Below are positions 36,367 through 46,642 of a stretch of 64,000 nucleotides of DNA, in pieces. Under the pieces are notes generated by a model. That model was not told the origin of the DNA, made no database searches, and was given only the letters and a program-made list of their open reading frames with translations. This DNA comes from Ruoffia sp044336205 (GTDB lineage: Bacteria; Bacillota; Bacilli; Lactobacillales; Aerococcaceae). The DNA is taken from NCBI GenBank assembly GCA_044336205.1, contig CP172318.1, positions 2,108,001 through 2,172,000 on the forward strand, read 5' to 3'. The translations under genes were made by a program, and so were the position numbers. Position 1 is the first letter of the stretch; each line of letters opens with the position of its first letter.

Positions 36367-36462
36367 ATTGACTATCTTTGACTATTATATAATAAAAAAA
36401 TCCCTTCGACAACTTTTTGTGTTTAAAAAGACCTAAACTCTATAGTTTGACCTTTATTGACT
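36367..36462 (-). promoter_or_regulatory. ctsR promoter with two CtsR operators
   Basis: Read on the minus strand: -35 TTGTCG (36407-36412), 17-bp spacer, -10 TATAAT (36384-36389). One CtsR heptad repeat, AGTCAAA-GAT-AGTCAAT, lies just downstream at 36367-36383, and a second, AGTCAAT-AAA-GGTCAAA, lies upstream at 36446-36462. Both match RGTCAAA-N3-RGTCAAA with one change. Confidence 0.85.
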
Positions 36463-36633
36463 ATTATAGCATGTTTCATTCAAAAATCAATAAGAATGTT
36501 AAAACTTTATTTCATTATCTAAAGAAATGTGAGTCCAGGCATCTAACTAGATTGTTCCTCAGTTCGGCGAACCTAGACATAATACTACTTCAAATATTGT
36601 CCACTTGATCCATCACTTCATCAAACGTTGGAA

Positions 36634-36890
36634 TCAGATGTCTTTGACTTTCAAACCAACTCTCAATGGACATCTTAAGTGGTGTAACCATTTCTTATCT
36701 GTCTTTGTAAATAGATGTCACTCATAATGATCCATCAATAGATTCAATACATAAGCCATCATTCCGCCTAATACGATGGGGTATAAAGTTCCAAACTCTT
36801 CCAGTCAAACGATGACCTCATTCCAGTTATACACAACTAATACGACGAGCGCAATAAAGATAACATTGAAGAAAATTGCTCGTATATTCT
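36634..36890 (-). pseudogene. Remnant of an AI-2E/PerM family transporter
   Basis: One minus-strand frame reads RAIFFNVIFIALVVLVVYNW, stop, LEEFGTLYPIVLGGMMAYVL then NLLMDHYE, stop, HLFTKTDKKWLHHLRCPLRV before the frame ends. The order (hydrophobic helix, small loop, second helix with AYVLN, then KTDKKWL) is that of the N-terminal region of AI-2E exporter-like permeases. Two in-frame stops and loss of the remaining 250 residues make it a dead fragment. Confidence 0.6.
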
Positions 36891-36908
36891 TTTACTATTC
36901 AAATAAAG

Positions 36909-36938
36909 CACCCCTCTCTTAGTACCAAGAGAGGGGTG
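36909..36938 (-). terminator. Terminator after the gene at 36972
   Basis: A perfect 12-bp stem (CACCCCTCTCTT / AAGAGAGGGGTG) with a six-base loop; on the minus strand it runs into CTTTATTTG. Confidence 0.7.
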
Positions 36939-36971
36939 TAGTCAATTATTCTACATCATTATTTTGCATTT

Positions 36972-38012
36972 TTATACTGCTGCATTGTTTGTTTCGCGTG
37001 CTGTTTTAGCACCTGCATATCCTGCAAATGAAGTAATAACTAAGGCTAATAATAAGCCAATAAATACATATAATGAGTATCTTGAAGTTGCATTCGATAC
37101 ATCTTCTGCAACTTGAGCACTTTCAGCTAAGGCTTGTTCAGCTTGCACTTGTAAATCACTTACTGCTTGTTGAGCATCATTTAATGCTTGTTGAGCTTGG
37201 GCACTTGCTTCAGAATAGCTTTCTTGAATATTAGCAACCGCTTCTTCAGCTTCTTGATCCGTTAAGTCTGTATTATTAGCAATTGCTTCAGCTAACGCAT
37301 CTTCATCTAGTTCTTGACCAATAGCATCAACTCGTTCTTGAATGTTCGCTGTTACTTGCTCAACCTCTGCTTGAGGGTCTGCTCCTTGAACAACAATGTT
37401 GTAACCCGCTTGGCTCACGTCATCCATCGTTGCTTGAACTTGATTGTCTAAGTAGTCAGGTTGTAATTGTTCAATCTCAGTATCTTCCAAGACATCCGCC
37501 ACTGTTTGTTCTAGATCTTGTGAATCGACATCAATCTCTTTAGCAATTGCATCGAAAGCATCTTGGGATAATGATCCCACCTTATCAGCCGTACCTGATA
37601 CTACATCACCAGCAACTTGTCCCGTATAACCTAATAAAGTCCCCACTGAGTTAAAGACCGTGCCAACTGCTGATGTCATTAAGGCAAACATCACTGTAAC
37701 ACTTAAAGCCCAAGTAAGGAAACCGTGAATAAATCCTGCACGGTTAGCTGTAATCCCAGCAACATAACCAGCTAATCCTAGCGATATTACTAAAGCGATA
37801 ATCACCCAGATAGCTAAGCCCATTCCAACACCCTCTAATGGATTTTGGCTAGTAAAATCTGGCACACCTATACCAATCGCTACACTAACTAAAGAAAACA
37901 AAATACTAACTGCTACGAAAGTGACAACACCTGCAAAGATAGATCGCCAAGAAATATTGTTCCCAGCTTTCTCATCATTAAAATGCATACCTTCTAGTAT
38001 ATATTTTTTCAT
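36972..38012 (-). CDS. Unrecognised membrane protein with an Ala/Gln-rich extracytoplasmic region
   Basis: The 346 residues contain about four N-terminal membrane segments (SIFAGVVTFVAVSILFSLVS, WVIIALVISLGLAGYVAGIT, FLTWALSVTVMFALMTSAVG), then about 190 acidic residues rich in Ala, Gln, Glu and Asp that are likely helical or coiled coil (ESYSEASAQAQQALNDAQQA), and a last membrane segment (YVFIGLLLALVITSFAGYAG). The ATG at 38010-38012 has AGGAGTG upstream. I recognise no family beyond a possible stress-type envelope protein. Monocistronic. Confidence 0.7.
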   Translation of the reverse strand: MKKYILEGMHFNDEKAGNNISWRSIFAGVVTFVAVSILFSLVSVAIGIGVPDFTSQNPLEGVGMGLAIWVIIALVISLGLAGYVAGITANRAGFIHGFLTWALSVTVMFALMTSAVGTVFNSVGTLLGYTGQVAGDVVSGTADKVGSLSQDAFDAIAKEIDVDSQDLEQTVADVLEDTEIEQLQPDYLDNQVQATMDDVSQAGYNIVVQGADPQAEVEQVTANIQERVDAIGQELDEDALAEAIANNTDLTDQEAEEAVANIQESYSEASAQAQQALNDAQQAVSDLQVQAEQALAESAQVAEDVSNATSRYSLYVFIGLLLALVITSFAGYAGAKTARETNNAAV

Positions 38013-38178
38013 ATTTTTCACTCCTAAAAAATAAAATATTATTACAAGAAGTATTGTATTACATTTTGATGACATTATCAAATAAAACGACTTTACTTTA
38101 ACTTTTTACTTATTTACAATAAAGAAATATTGACATTATTATGTTTTAATTAAAATAAAAAATACATTAAATAGATTA

Positions 38179-38832
38179 CTATAAATTTTTATCATCAAGC
38201 TGATATCCTTCCAAGAAGCTTCCTGTCAAACTTCCCTCTCCTCTTAAGTATAACTTACCGAACTCATCAATGAGTCCATGAAATTCTTGAGCCTCCCAAG
38301 ATGTAAAGCGATTATCCAAAATAACTTTCTGCTTCATCATCTTGTAATTATCCACGCCTTCAACTCCTAAGTGTCGATATAGTTTCTGAGCATACTTATC
38401 GGCGATAAAGGCTACTTGATCGAAGATATAGACTAAGAATACATCCGCAGTCTCCTCCCCAACTCCACGTAAAGTGAGTAATTGTTTACGCAGAGCTGCT
38501 TGATATTCATTCTGAATGAGCTTGTAATCATGGCCGTAACTTTCAAACCATGCTAGCACTTCTTGAATTGATTGACTCTTATTCTTGAAGAATCCTGCCG
38601 GTCTAATTAATTCTTGTAATTCGTCGATCGGCATCTCAATCAGAGTTTCTGGATTCAACTGCGTAGCTTCCTTTAGCTGTGTCAGGGCACGGTCTGCATT
38701 AATCCAATTAGTGTTTTGAATGAGGATGGCTCCGATAATAATTTCAATCTTACTGTCAGCTGGCCACCAACCTGTCTCGCCCATTTCCCTCAGCATAAGC
38801 TGGAATAATTCATATTGGTTAATTCGCTTCAT
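38179..38832 (-). CDS. HhH-GPD DNA repair protein (endonuclease III-like)
   Basis: A 217-residue base-excision repair protein. IIIGAILIQNTNWINADRAL is the helical core, and LLTLRGVGEETADVFLVYIF is the helix-hairpin-helix followed by the catalytic Asp region. The C-terminal four-cysteine iron-sulfur loop of Nth is missing, as in the small glycosylases of the same superfamily. Substrate base unknown. AAAGGAGG precedes the ATG. Confidence 0.83.
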   Translation of the reverse strand: MKRINQYELFQLMLREMGETGWWPADSKIEIIIGAILIQNTNWINADRALTQLKEATQLNPETLIEMPIDELQELIRPAGFFKNKSQSIQEVLAWFESYGHDYKLIQNEYQAALRKQLLTLRGVGEETADVFLVYIFDQVAFIADKYAQKLYRHLGVEGVDNYKMMKQKVILDNRFTSWEAQEFHGLIDEFGKLYLRGEGSLTGSFLEGYQLDDKNL

Positions 38833-38860
38833 AAATTCCTCCTTTATACTTTAGTATACC

Positions 38861-38898
38861 AAAAAAGAGCCAAACACCTTATGCTGGCGTTTGGCTAA
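38861..38898 (-). terminator. Terminator after the Bce-type operon
   Basis: On the minus strand GCCAAACGCC and GGTGTTTGGC pair (one G-U), followed by TCTTTTTT. Confidence 0.8.
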
Positions 38899-38917
38899 AG
38901 TTTATTAAAATTGAACT

Positions 38918-40921
38918 TTAATGATTTACAATCCGGTAGTATGCTCGAGAGGTAATTAAATAGAAGATAAAGTATATACCAACGAAAACTAAAAGGATGG
39001 ATCCATAACCTAAGATAAAGTTTCCTACAGTGTTGACCCCTAGTAAGCCTAATAAGATAAACATTATTCGGCTCGCAAAGAGCGAATGAATAACTGCAAT
39101 GATAATCGGCAAAGCAAAGATCCAAAAGACTTGACGATGGATAGTTTGTTTAATGAGTTCTTTTGAAAGCCCAACTTTCTGCATAATCTCATACTTACCT
39201 TGGTCTTGGTAACCTTCTGAAACTTGCTTAAAGTAAAGCATTAGAACCGTACCAATAATTAAGACAATTCCTACAACAATCCCCAAGAAAAGAAACCCAC
39301 CATTCAAAACATACAGTTCTTCAGCCATCTGGCTACTAGAAACCATTCGTACAAGACCTTGATTATCTAATTCAATGAGCTCATTATCCGCAATAAAAGA
39401 CTCAATCGCTGTTTTGGATTCCTCATCAGCAGCATTCAAGTACACGGTGTAATCTAACATACCTTCATAGGGATTCCCTTCAACATCAACATCCGGGAAT
39501 GCTTTAGAAAAGGAATTTAAATCAGACATGCTCGGAAAAACCACATAAACTATTTTCCCTACTATATTCATAGGGATATAATCTACATCTATTGGTTTAA
39601 TCACATAGGATTGGTCCGCCAGCTGAAGATGGTCTATATTATTTTGTTCAGAGGAGGAACTAACAAATAATACTTCATCCTCCGCAAGAGTATAATCAAG
39701 TTGGTGATAAGCATTAAAATCCTCAAGCGTCTGAGCAATCATATAAGACCATTGGACACCTATCGTAGATGAATCAACCGGTAAATATTGACCCTCACTG
39801 AAAATTGCAGGAGTTTGTATCGTTCGAGTTAAAACACGATCACTCAAATTTCCTACACCCTCAATTCGACTTGCTAGCTGGTTCAAGGCTTCTATTATAC
39901 TCGCATCATCTTCATTTGAAGCTTGAGGGATATAATTTAATTCGACATCATATTGAATCATTTTATTCACTTGTTCTTCTATTCCCAGATAGAGTGTTAA
40001 CGTTGTTCCTAAAGTCAACACGACACCCGTACATAGTATAGCAATCGATGCTATACTTGTCGCACTTGCTTTCATTCGGTACAACATTCCAGATATGGAT
40101 AAAAAAGGAACTGGCTGATAATAATAGTTCTCATTCTTTTTCATACGTTTTAAGACAATAATACTCAGACTGGTTAACAAGGTATAGGTCGCAATAATAA
40201 CTAAGAATATCGCCACAAATATTTTCAACAGGGCATCCAATACATTGGCAGTCGTAAGGGCTACATAGTAACCTGCAACCAAAGTGGCTAGGCCAATAAT
40301 TAAGATGAACCAACGAGATTTCGGTTCTGCTTCTCCGGCATTCTTCTGGCTAAGAAGTTCTGATGGATTCATACGACTTAGCCTTAAACTATTGATCGTC
40401 GCAATGAAAAACATAACAACAAACAGAATGACTGCTGTAACCATCCCAGATAATGGACTAAACGGATAATCTGACAAGCTTGCTCCCACATCTTGTATCA
40501 GTCGGCTTAATCCCATAAAAACTAGCTTACCAAAGGCAAATCCCACCCCAACCGATAAGATACTACCTACAAAGGCAACCATTGATTGTTCAATAAGAAT
40601 GACACCACGAATGTGTTTGCTTTCTAAGCCCAAAACTGTATAGAGCGAGAACTCCAGACGTCTTTGTCTTTGAATAAAATTATTGGCGTATAGGATAAAG
40701 ATAACTGCCAAAAGTGTTGAGAAAAACACTGCCATCATAATAATCGTAGGTAGATCTGGATGGCGACTTTGGACATAATCATTAAAGATTAGCGACACCA
40801 TAATATATTCCAAAGCCATAATAAGGACCACCGCTAGAAAATAAGGAAAATAAATATCACGTCGTTTAACTATTCCAACTGTTGCTAATTTGGTTAGTAA
40901 TGAGAGAGTCATCTTAAACAC
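38918..40921 (-). CDS. BceB-type ABC transporter permease
   Basis: Membrane part of a peptide-antibiotic resistance transporter. The 667 residues contain ten membrane segments in the BceB/VraG pattern: one at the N terminus, FtsX-like blocks around residues 55-135 and 150-250, a large extracellular domain (about residues 305-520) and a C-terminal FtsX block. It overlaps the ATPase gene by eight bases. Such permeases bind target-peptide complexes such as bacitracin-undecaprenyl pyrophosphate and form a sensory unit with the kinase. Confidence 0.88.
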   Translation of the reverse strand: MFKMTLSLLTKLATVGIVKRRDIYFPYFLAVVLIMALEYIMVSLIFNDYVQSRHPDLPTIIMMAVFFSTLLAVIFILYANNFIQRQRRLEFSLYTVLGLESKHIRGVILIEQSMVAFVGSILSVGVGFAFGKLVFMGLSRLIQDVGASLSDYPFSPLSGMVTAVILFVVMFFIATINSLRLSRMNPSELLSQKNAGEAEPKSRWFILIIGLATLVAGYYVALTTANVLDALLKIFVAIFLVIIATYTLLTSLSIIVLKRMKKNENYYYQPVPFLSISGMLYRMKASATSIASIAILCTGVVLTLGTTLTLYLGIEEQVNKMIQYDVELNYIPQASNEDDASIIEALNQLASRIEGVGNLSDRVLTRTIQTPAIFSEGQYLPVDSSTIGVQWSYMIAQTLEDFNAYHQLDYTLAEDEVLFVSSSSEQNNIDHLQLADQSYVIKPIDVDYIPMNIVGKIVYVVFPSMSDLNSFSKAFPDVDVEGNPYEGMLDYTVYLNAADEESKTAIESFIADNELIELDNQGLVRMVSSSQMAEELYVLNGGFLFLGIVVGIVLIIGTVLMLYFKQVSEGYQDQGKYEIMQKVGLSKELIKQTIHRQVFWIFALPIIIAVIHSLFASRIMFILLGLLGVNTVGNFILGYGSILLVFVGIYFIFYLITSRAYYRIVNH

Positions 40922-41663
40922 CTCGATCCGCTAACAAGGTCAAGCTTTGTGAGATTCGTTCATTAAAGGCTTGATTCGACTCATCTCCTCGGTATAATTC
41001 ATGGTAAGCTACACCATCTTTAATGAATAAGACGCGGTTAGAATAAGATGCCGCTTGAGTAGAATGTGTAACCATTAAGATGGTATTCCCTCTCTGATTT
41101 AAATCATCTAGGATTTGTAATACTTGTTCGGATGATTTCGAATCGAGTGCCCCAGTCGGCTCATCTGCTAATAATAGTGGTGGATTAGTAATCATCGCGC
41201 GGGCAATAGCAACACGCTGTCTTTGACCTCCTGAAACCTCATAAGGGTACTTATCTAATAAATCTTCAATACCTAATATTGGCGCAATATGATTAATCCG
41301 TTCCTTCATCTCATCCACAGATTGATTAGACAAGACTAGGGGCAGTAAAATATTATCACGATTGGAGAATGTATCTAAGACATTAAAATCTTGGAAGACA
41401 AAACCTAATTGCTCTCTCCGAAACTGAGCTAACTTGCTTTTCTTAATGGATGATGTATTCACACCATTTAAGTAAACTGACCCTTGGGTTGGCTGATCAA
41501 AGGTAGCGATAATATTCAGTAATGTTGATTTCCCAGACCCTGACTCTCCCATAATTGATACAAACTCGCCCCCATTCACTCCAAAATCAATACTTTGTAG
41601 GGCGGTTGTTTGATTGGCACGTGTTTTATATACTTTTTTAACATTTTGAACATCTAGTAACAT
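40914..41663 (-). CDS. BceA-type ABC transporter ATPase
   Basis: A 249-residue ABC ATPase of the MacB/BceA type: Walker A GESGSGKSTLLNIIA, Q-loop FVFQDFNVLDTFSNRDN, signature VSGGQRQRVAIARA, Walker B LLLADEPTGALDS and the H-loop His in MVTHS. Encoded between the permease and the kinase, which is standard for Bce modules. Confidence 0.93.
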   Translation of the reverse strand: MLLDVQNVKKVYKTRANQTTALQSIDFGVNGGEFVSIMGESGSGKSTLLNIIATFDQPTQGSVYLNGVNTSSIKKSKLAQFRREQLGFVFQDFNVLDTFSNRDNILLPLVLSNQSVDEMKERINHIAPILGIEDLLDKYPYEVSGGQRQRVAIARAMITNPPLLLADEPTGALDSKSSEQVLQILDDLNQRGNTILMVTHSTQAASYSNRVLFIKDGVAYHELYRGDESNQAFNERISQSLTLLADRGV

Positions 41664-41780
41664 AGGATTCCTCCGTTTTCTTCATTGTTTAATTGATAAG
41701 CTTATTATAGTAGGCTTTATCAAGCCATTCCTTTAACTAGACTTACAATGAGATCGTCTAAACTTACAAGTTTGTAAGTT

Positions 41781-42678
41781 TTAATCATTACGGTGGAATT
41801 GAATCGTAAAGATCGTACCTTTGGAGGGTGTGGAGTAAACCTTGATCTCTTGATCTAAACGTTGGGATATCATCTTCACTAAGTACAAACCAATGCCACT
41901 TGATTTCTGATTCAATTGGCCATTAAAGCCTGAATAGCCTTTATCGAATATTTTAGGTAAGTCTTGTTTTTTTATCCCTTTTCCTGAATCTTTAATCATT
42001 AACATGCCGGTTACGCTATCAAACTCAATCCATATGTCACCCGAGTCAGTATACTTCAAGGCATTATTGAGTATTTGTTCAATCATTAGTGAGCTTAGAT
42101 TCACTTCAGTGATAACTGCTGTATCAATAGGTTGGTAGTTGAGTCGAATCTTCTTATGAATGAATTGCGTACGATATTTACGAATCAGTGGACTAAGTAT
42201 CTTATCTAATACAACTCTTGTAATCACCATGTCAGTTGAAGGGTTAGAGACTTTAATATAATTCAATGCCATATTCGTATAATTCTCGATATTGAGCATC
42301 TCTTGGCGCAGACTGGCAACAGCTCCTTCATCGGGATCATTCAAGATAAGCTGACTGGCTGTAATCGGTGTCTTCATCTGGTGAACCCACATAATGAAGT
42401 ATTCTTCTAAGTCCGATCGTTGTTTCCAACTCTCCTCCTTTACATTTGCGAGTTCTTCTTTCAAAGCATCTAACTCTTCTTCTAATGCCATCTCCTTGTC
42501 TGAAAGCAACAACTCTTCCAACTAAGTAAATAGCGAGATAGATAATTAAAAGCCAAAATATAACGCCAAAAGCCTCCATTGGTAAGTTCAATAAGAAGAA
42601 GCAAGTTGCGATAGTTATCATAATGACCATAAACAAAGTAAGTGTACCAGACTCACGTTCGAGAAATCTCCTAATCAT
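41781..42678 (-). pseudogene. Intramembrane-sensing histidine kinase (BceS type), frameshifted
   Basis: Two overlapping frames encode one kinase. The first (42678 down) gives two membrane helices with almost no loop (LTLFMVIMITIATCFFLLNL and FGVIFWLLIIYLAIYLVG). The second (42521 down) gives LEELLLSDKEMALEEELDAL, the phospho-acceptor FIMWVHQMKTPITAS, N-box IEQILNNALKYTD and G-box KSSGIGLYLVKMISQ. A single indel near 42521-42530 separates them. As read, the sensor is split; check for a sequencing error before calling it dead. Confidence 0.88.
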
Positions 42679-43366
42679 CAGCCTGATCTCCTCTTTCTAT
42701 CACTAATCGGTAACCGTAGTTCTTCTTTGTCTCGATCAAATCGTCTAACCCAATTCGTCTTAACTTTTTGCGAATACGTGTCATGTTCACTGCCAAAGTA
42801 TTATCATCAATAAATTGATCATTTTGCCAGCAATAATCCAGAATCGCTTCCCGTTTCACAAATTGGCCTTTTTGTTGGAATAATAGGGTCATAATCTGTA
42901 ATTCGGTAAATGTTAAATTCTCTTCTTGATTGTGATATCCAATAACTGACCGACTCACATCCAATGTTACATCATTAGCCATCAATTGATCGGACTGAAT
43001 GGCAAAGTCATATGTTCGACGGAGTAAGGCTTGAACTTTACTCACCATAAACTGCATATCTATTGGTTTAGCAATATAGTCATCTGCCCCCATTTGCATC
43101 GCCATAATCATATCCATCGAATCTGATAATGACGAGATAAATATGATCGGCACATTGGATTCCTTACGAATTTGTTGACACCAATAATAACCATTATAAG
43201 AAGGTAGATTGACGTCTAACAAGATAATGTGCGGTTGAAATTGTCTAAACCCTTCTATTATATGTTCAAAATCCTGAACGATAAAAACCTCATAGCTCCA
43301 TTTCTCAAAAGTCCTCCCTAATTCTTTAGCTATGGTTAAGTCATCCTCAATCAACATAATCTTCAC
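42671..43366 (-). CDS. BceR-type response regulator (OmpR family)
   Basis: The 231 residues contain a receiver domain (LIEDD, phospho-acceptor Asp in ILLDVNLPSYNG at about residue 52, and KPID) and a C-terminal winged helix with NMTRIRKKLRRIG. GTG start after GGAGG; it overlaps the kinase gene by eight bases. First gene of the response regulator-kinase-ATPase-permease operon. Confidence 0.92.
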   Translation of the reverse strand: MKIMLIEDDLTIAKELGRTFEKWSYEVFIVQDFEHIIEGFRQFQPHIILLDVNLPSYNGYYWCQQIRKESNVPIIFISSLSDSMDMIMAMQMGADDYIAKPIDMQFMVSKVQALLRRTYDFAIQSDQLMANDVTLDVSRSVIGYHNQEENLTFTELQIMTLLFQQKGQFVKREAILDYCWQNDQFIDDNTLAVNMTRIRKKLRRIGLDDLIETKKNYGYRLVIERGDQADD

Positions 43367-43463
43367 TAATCAATCCCTCCAAACGTGTTCTCATTTTTTA
43401 AAGCTTACCATAAAATCAGCAGGAAAGAATGATATTACAACAGTCACTCCGATTAGCGCAAGT

Positions 43464-43514
43464 AAAAACCCCCTCAAGCTAGGCATTATACCAACAACCG
43501 GTCGAAGAGGGGGA
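43464..43514 (-). terminator. Terminator after oppA1
   Basis: On the minus strand CCCCCTC (43507-43513) and GAGGGGG (43469-43475) form the stem around a 31-base loop, followed by TTTTTAC. Confidence 0.7.
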
Positions 43515-43531
43515 TAATTATATTAATTCAT

Positions 43532-45144
43532 TTATTCCACAATTACGTGCTTCAATTGAACATCTACGAACGCATCTGGGTGCATATTTTGGACATAGTC
43601 ACGTGCTACATAAGCATTACTATAGAAATAAACCGGAACAGTTGGCATCTCCTCCATAAAGATAGCTTCAGCTTCCTTGAGCAACTCGACACGTTTTTCT
43701 GCATCCGTCTCAACACTGACTTTATCTAATAAAGCTTGGTAATCAGCATTCTCCCAACCTGTTCGGTTCATTCCATTGTCAGGCTCATAATACATTTCTA
43801 AGAAAGCATTTGGATCATTATATTCTGCTACCGATCCCAAACGTCCGAGTTGATAATTCAATGTCAATAAGTTATCTAAGTGAACTTGCCATTCTTGATT
43901 AGCAATCTCTACATTAATTCCTAAATTATTCACCCAACCCGCTTGAAGATATTGGGCAATGGCACCATGCGTTTCGCTTGTATTCGTCGTTAATGTCACC
44001 GTTAATTCAGAAGGATCATTCATCCCTAACTCTTCAAGACCTTGTTGTAAGTATTCTTTCGCCGTTTCAAAGTCCGCATCCGCAAAGTAGTTGTTACTGT
44101 CTTCAAAACCACGCATCGCAGGTGATACTAAACCTAGGGCAGGGTTTTCGTTGGCTTTAGTAATATTATCAATTAAAGTCTGACGATCGATGCCGTAAGC
44201 TAAAGCCTTACGAATATTTTTATTAGATAGAACAGGATCTGTCACATTCATCTTATATTCATATAAGGCCGCAAAGTCCACCGTCTGTAAAGTACCATCT
44301 GCACGGTAAGTATCCAAAGCGTCTAAAGACACTGTATTGAAAGGAATTCCAACAAAATCAATTTCACCTGCTTGGTAAGCAGCATTGGCTGTTGACTCCG
44401 CTTCAATAATTTGAACTTCTGCTCTCTCTAGTTGAACATTCTCCGCATCCCAATAAGTTGGACTTTTAGAAAAAGTAAAGTAACTATTGTGCTCCCACTC
44501 ACTTAAAGTGAAAGGCCCATTAGTCACATAAGTTTCCCCCGAATCCGCTGCCCAATTCTCATTCTCTTCCACAGCTCTTGGATTCACTGGGTACATCACA
44601 GTGGTTCTTGCTGTTAAGTCTAAGAAGTAAGGCGTTGGATTCTCAAGTGTTACCTCTAATGTTTTATCATCCAAAGCTTTCACCCCTACATCTTCTAGGT
44701 CTGCCTCGCCTAAATAATAGGCTTGAGCATTCTTAATCTCAAAGAGATCTCCTGCCTTAGGTGAAGCTGTATCTGGGTTTAAAACGCGTTTCCAAGCATA
44801 CTCAAAGTCACCGGCAACCACTGGGTCACCATTAGTCCACTGAGCTTCTCTAAGGTGGAAGGTATAGACTAAGCCGTCTTCACTTACATCCCAAGACTCT
44901 GCCATCGCAGCTTCTGGAACACCTTCAGCATCAGGTCTTGTTAAGCCTTCCATCAAGTTCTTAATCATGATTCCGGAGTAAGTATCCGGTACGAGCGCTG
45001 GGTCAAGAACAGGGTCACTTGCGATCGAAGTTCTCAAGACACCAGCTTTAGGCGCTTGAGCCTGTGCTGTTGTAAAAGGGGCAAAGTTGTTAGCCACATT
45101 AAGGCAACAACCATTAGTAAGGTCAATCGTTTCATTGTTCTCAT
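43532..45144 (-). pseudogene. OppA-family peptide-binding protein 1, signal peptide out of frame
   Basis: Extracellular solute-binding protein family 5. The mature part is intact: RTSIASDPVLDPALVPDTYS, YTFHLREAQWTNGDPVVAGD, YAWKRVLNP, and the C-terminal QALLDKVSVETDAEKRVELL. The expected signal peptide (MRTMKRLTLLMVVAL, after AAGGAG) begins at 45144 but is in another frame; a one-base change near 45098-45104 would restore MVVAL-VANNFAPFTTAQAQA. No lipobox cysteine exists in either frame. Second gene of the operon behind the Ile-rich leader; no permease or ATPase genes are adjacent. Confidence 0.85.
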
Positions 45145-45157
45145 AATTATTCTCTCC

Positions 45158-46347
45158 TTAGTTCGTTCCGTTTAAGTAATCATAGGCATATTCAGCTAAC
45201 AAGCGGGCACCATTTTTTAAAGCCGACTCATCAACATTAAATTTATTATTATGATGTTCGTGGTGCGTCGCTTCATCATCACTTCTTGCTCCGACAATGG
45301 CAAAGGCACCTTTCACCCCGCCATTCACCATGTAGAAACTAAAGTCTTCCCCACCAGTCGTCTTACCCTGCTTTAAGACGCTCTCTTCACCGTAAGCATA
45401 GGCAGCTAATCGTTGAACACGTTGAGCACTTTCTGAATCATTATTGACTGGTTGTGTCACATGCTCATAAGAGAACTCAACAGTCCCTCTATACATTACT
45501 GCTACAGACTCTGCATAGCGCTTCAAGGCTTCCTCAGCATGGGCTCTAGTCTTAGGATTAAATGTCCGAACGGTTCCTTCTAACTCAGCGCGCTCCGCAA
45601 TAACATTAAAACGTTCCCCAACTTCCATCTTACCAATAGTGACAACCACCGACTCCATTGGACTAATCTCACGGGCTACAACCGCTTGAGCATTCAATAC
45701 GAAACTACTCGCCATCAAGCTTGCATCCACCGCATTCTCTGGACGTGCTGCATGACCACCACGTCCTGTGAATGTCACTTTAAGTAGATCATGCGACGCC
45801 ATCATCTCGCCTTCAGGACATAGAACCATGCCTGTTGGCACTCCACTTTGAATATGAATCCCAAAGACATTGTCCACTCCATCTGTCACGCCTTGTTCTA
45901 ACATCTTTAAAGCACCCAAACCATTTTCTTCAGAAGGTTGGAAGACAAAACGGACGGTTCCTTCAAGCTCATCCTTTTGTTTATTTAAAGCTTTGAGTGC
46001 TGTTAGTAACATCGAAGCATGGGTATCATGGCCACACGCATGCATCACGCCGTCATTCTTAGAACAATATTCTAAGTCACGGGTCACTTCATAGATCGGC
46101 AAGGCATCGATATCGGCTCTCAATAGGATGGTCTTCCCTTCTTTGCCTCCTTGATCTCTCCGACAAGTCCTGTTGGTTCCATGAATTTGTAGTCTAGTCC
46201 GGCTTTGTCTAACTCACGGGCAATACGTTTAGTTGTCTCGTATTCTTGCATTGATAACTCAGGGTATTGATGCAATTCGCGGCGAAAAGCAATCATATTT
46301 TGTTCTTCCTCTAAAATTGTTTGGTATAAGTTTTTCATATTTGTCAT
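45158..46347 (-). pseudogene. M20D amidohydrolase (N-acyl amino acid/hippurate hydrolase type), frameshifted
   Basis: Metal-dependent peptidase-like hydrolase in two frames. The first (46347-46120) gives AFRRELHQYPELSMQEYETT and ends at GLVGEIK; the second continues ADIDALPIYE, VMHACGHDTHASML with metal ligands, FVFQPSEENGLGALKM and TTGGEDFSFYMV. A one-base loss near 46150-46156 (AAGGAGGC) accounts for the shift; the native join would read GGKEGKTILLRAD. First gene after the Ile-rich leader, followed 14 bp later by oppA1. Confidence 0.88.
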
Positions 46348-46401
46348 TTGTAAATCTCCTTTTTATTGTTTCATTTGTTTTGTAGTTAGTGCCTTGACCG
46401 T

Positions 46402-46445
46402 AAAAAAATACACCTACCTAGTCAATGGATCTAGGTAGGTGTATT
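46402..46445 (-). terminator. Attenuator terminator of the amidohydrolase-oppA1 operon
   Basis: A perfect 15-bp stem on the minus strand, AATACACCTACCTAG (46431-46445) with CTAGGTAGGTGTATT (46407-46421), followed by seven Ts. It stands between the Ile-rich leader peptide and the amidohydrolase start, so it must be bypassed for expression. Segment 46481-46489 (CTAGGTAGG on the minus strand) can pair with the stem's 5' arm instead and act as antiterminator. Confidence 0.85.
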
Positions 46446-46537
46446 AAATACAATGGTGAAAGTAATCGTCATTACCCCAGCCTACCTAGATATCGTTGGT
46501 TCAATATCTAATATAGGCCACTTCAATAAACAGCTTA

Positions 46538-46612
46538 TTATAGATATCGTTGGTCGATAATAATAATGCTGTTAATAATGACTGAAGTTGTTGTGTAACG
46601 CGTCGATTTCAT
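46538..46612 (-). CDS. Isoleucine-rich leader peptide (attenuation)
   Basis: A 24-codon frame with a strong ribosome site (GAGGTG) begins about 24 bases after the predicted transcription start. It carries six Ile codons, SVIINSIIIID, in positions 12-19, plus a Thr triplet, and ends RYL-stop. Its last codons (TATCTA) form segment 1 of a chain of competing hairpins: 46536-46547 with 46502-46515, then 46502-46515 with 46481-46493, then 46481-46489 with 46431-46439. Stalling on Ile codons is therefore predicted to change terminator formation. Confidence 0.78.
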   Translation of the reverse strand: MKSTRYTTTSVIINSIIIIDQRYL

Positions 46613-46642
46613 CTTTTTCACCTCTTTTTTTATTTGATTAGA

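Noticed and set aside
36600..36720. Second minus-strand frame (VTPLKMSIESWFESQ) as coding
   Set aside because: It overlaps the AI-2E remnant frame, which fits the family better through KTDKKWL.
42515..42535. Programmed frameshift in the histidine kinase
   Set aside because: No slippery heptamer, SD-like stimulator or hairpin at the junction; Bce kinases are not known to use one.
46402..46640. T-box riboswitch for the leader upstream of the amidohydrolase
   Set aside because: No T-box core sequence (AGGGTGGNACCGCG-like) or stem I is visible; a translated Ile-rich frame and competing hairpins explain the leader better.
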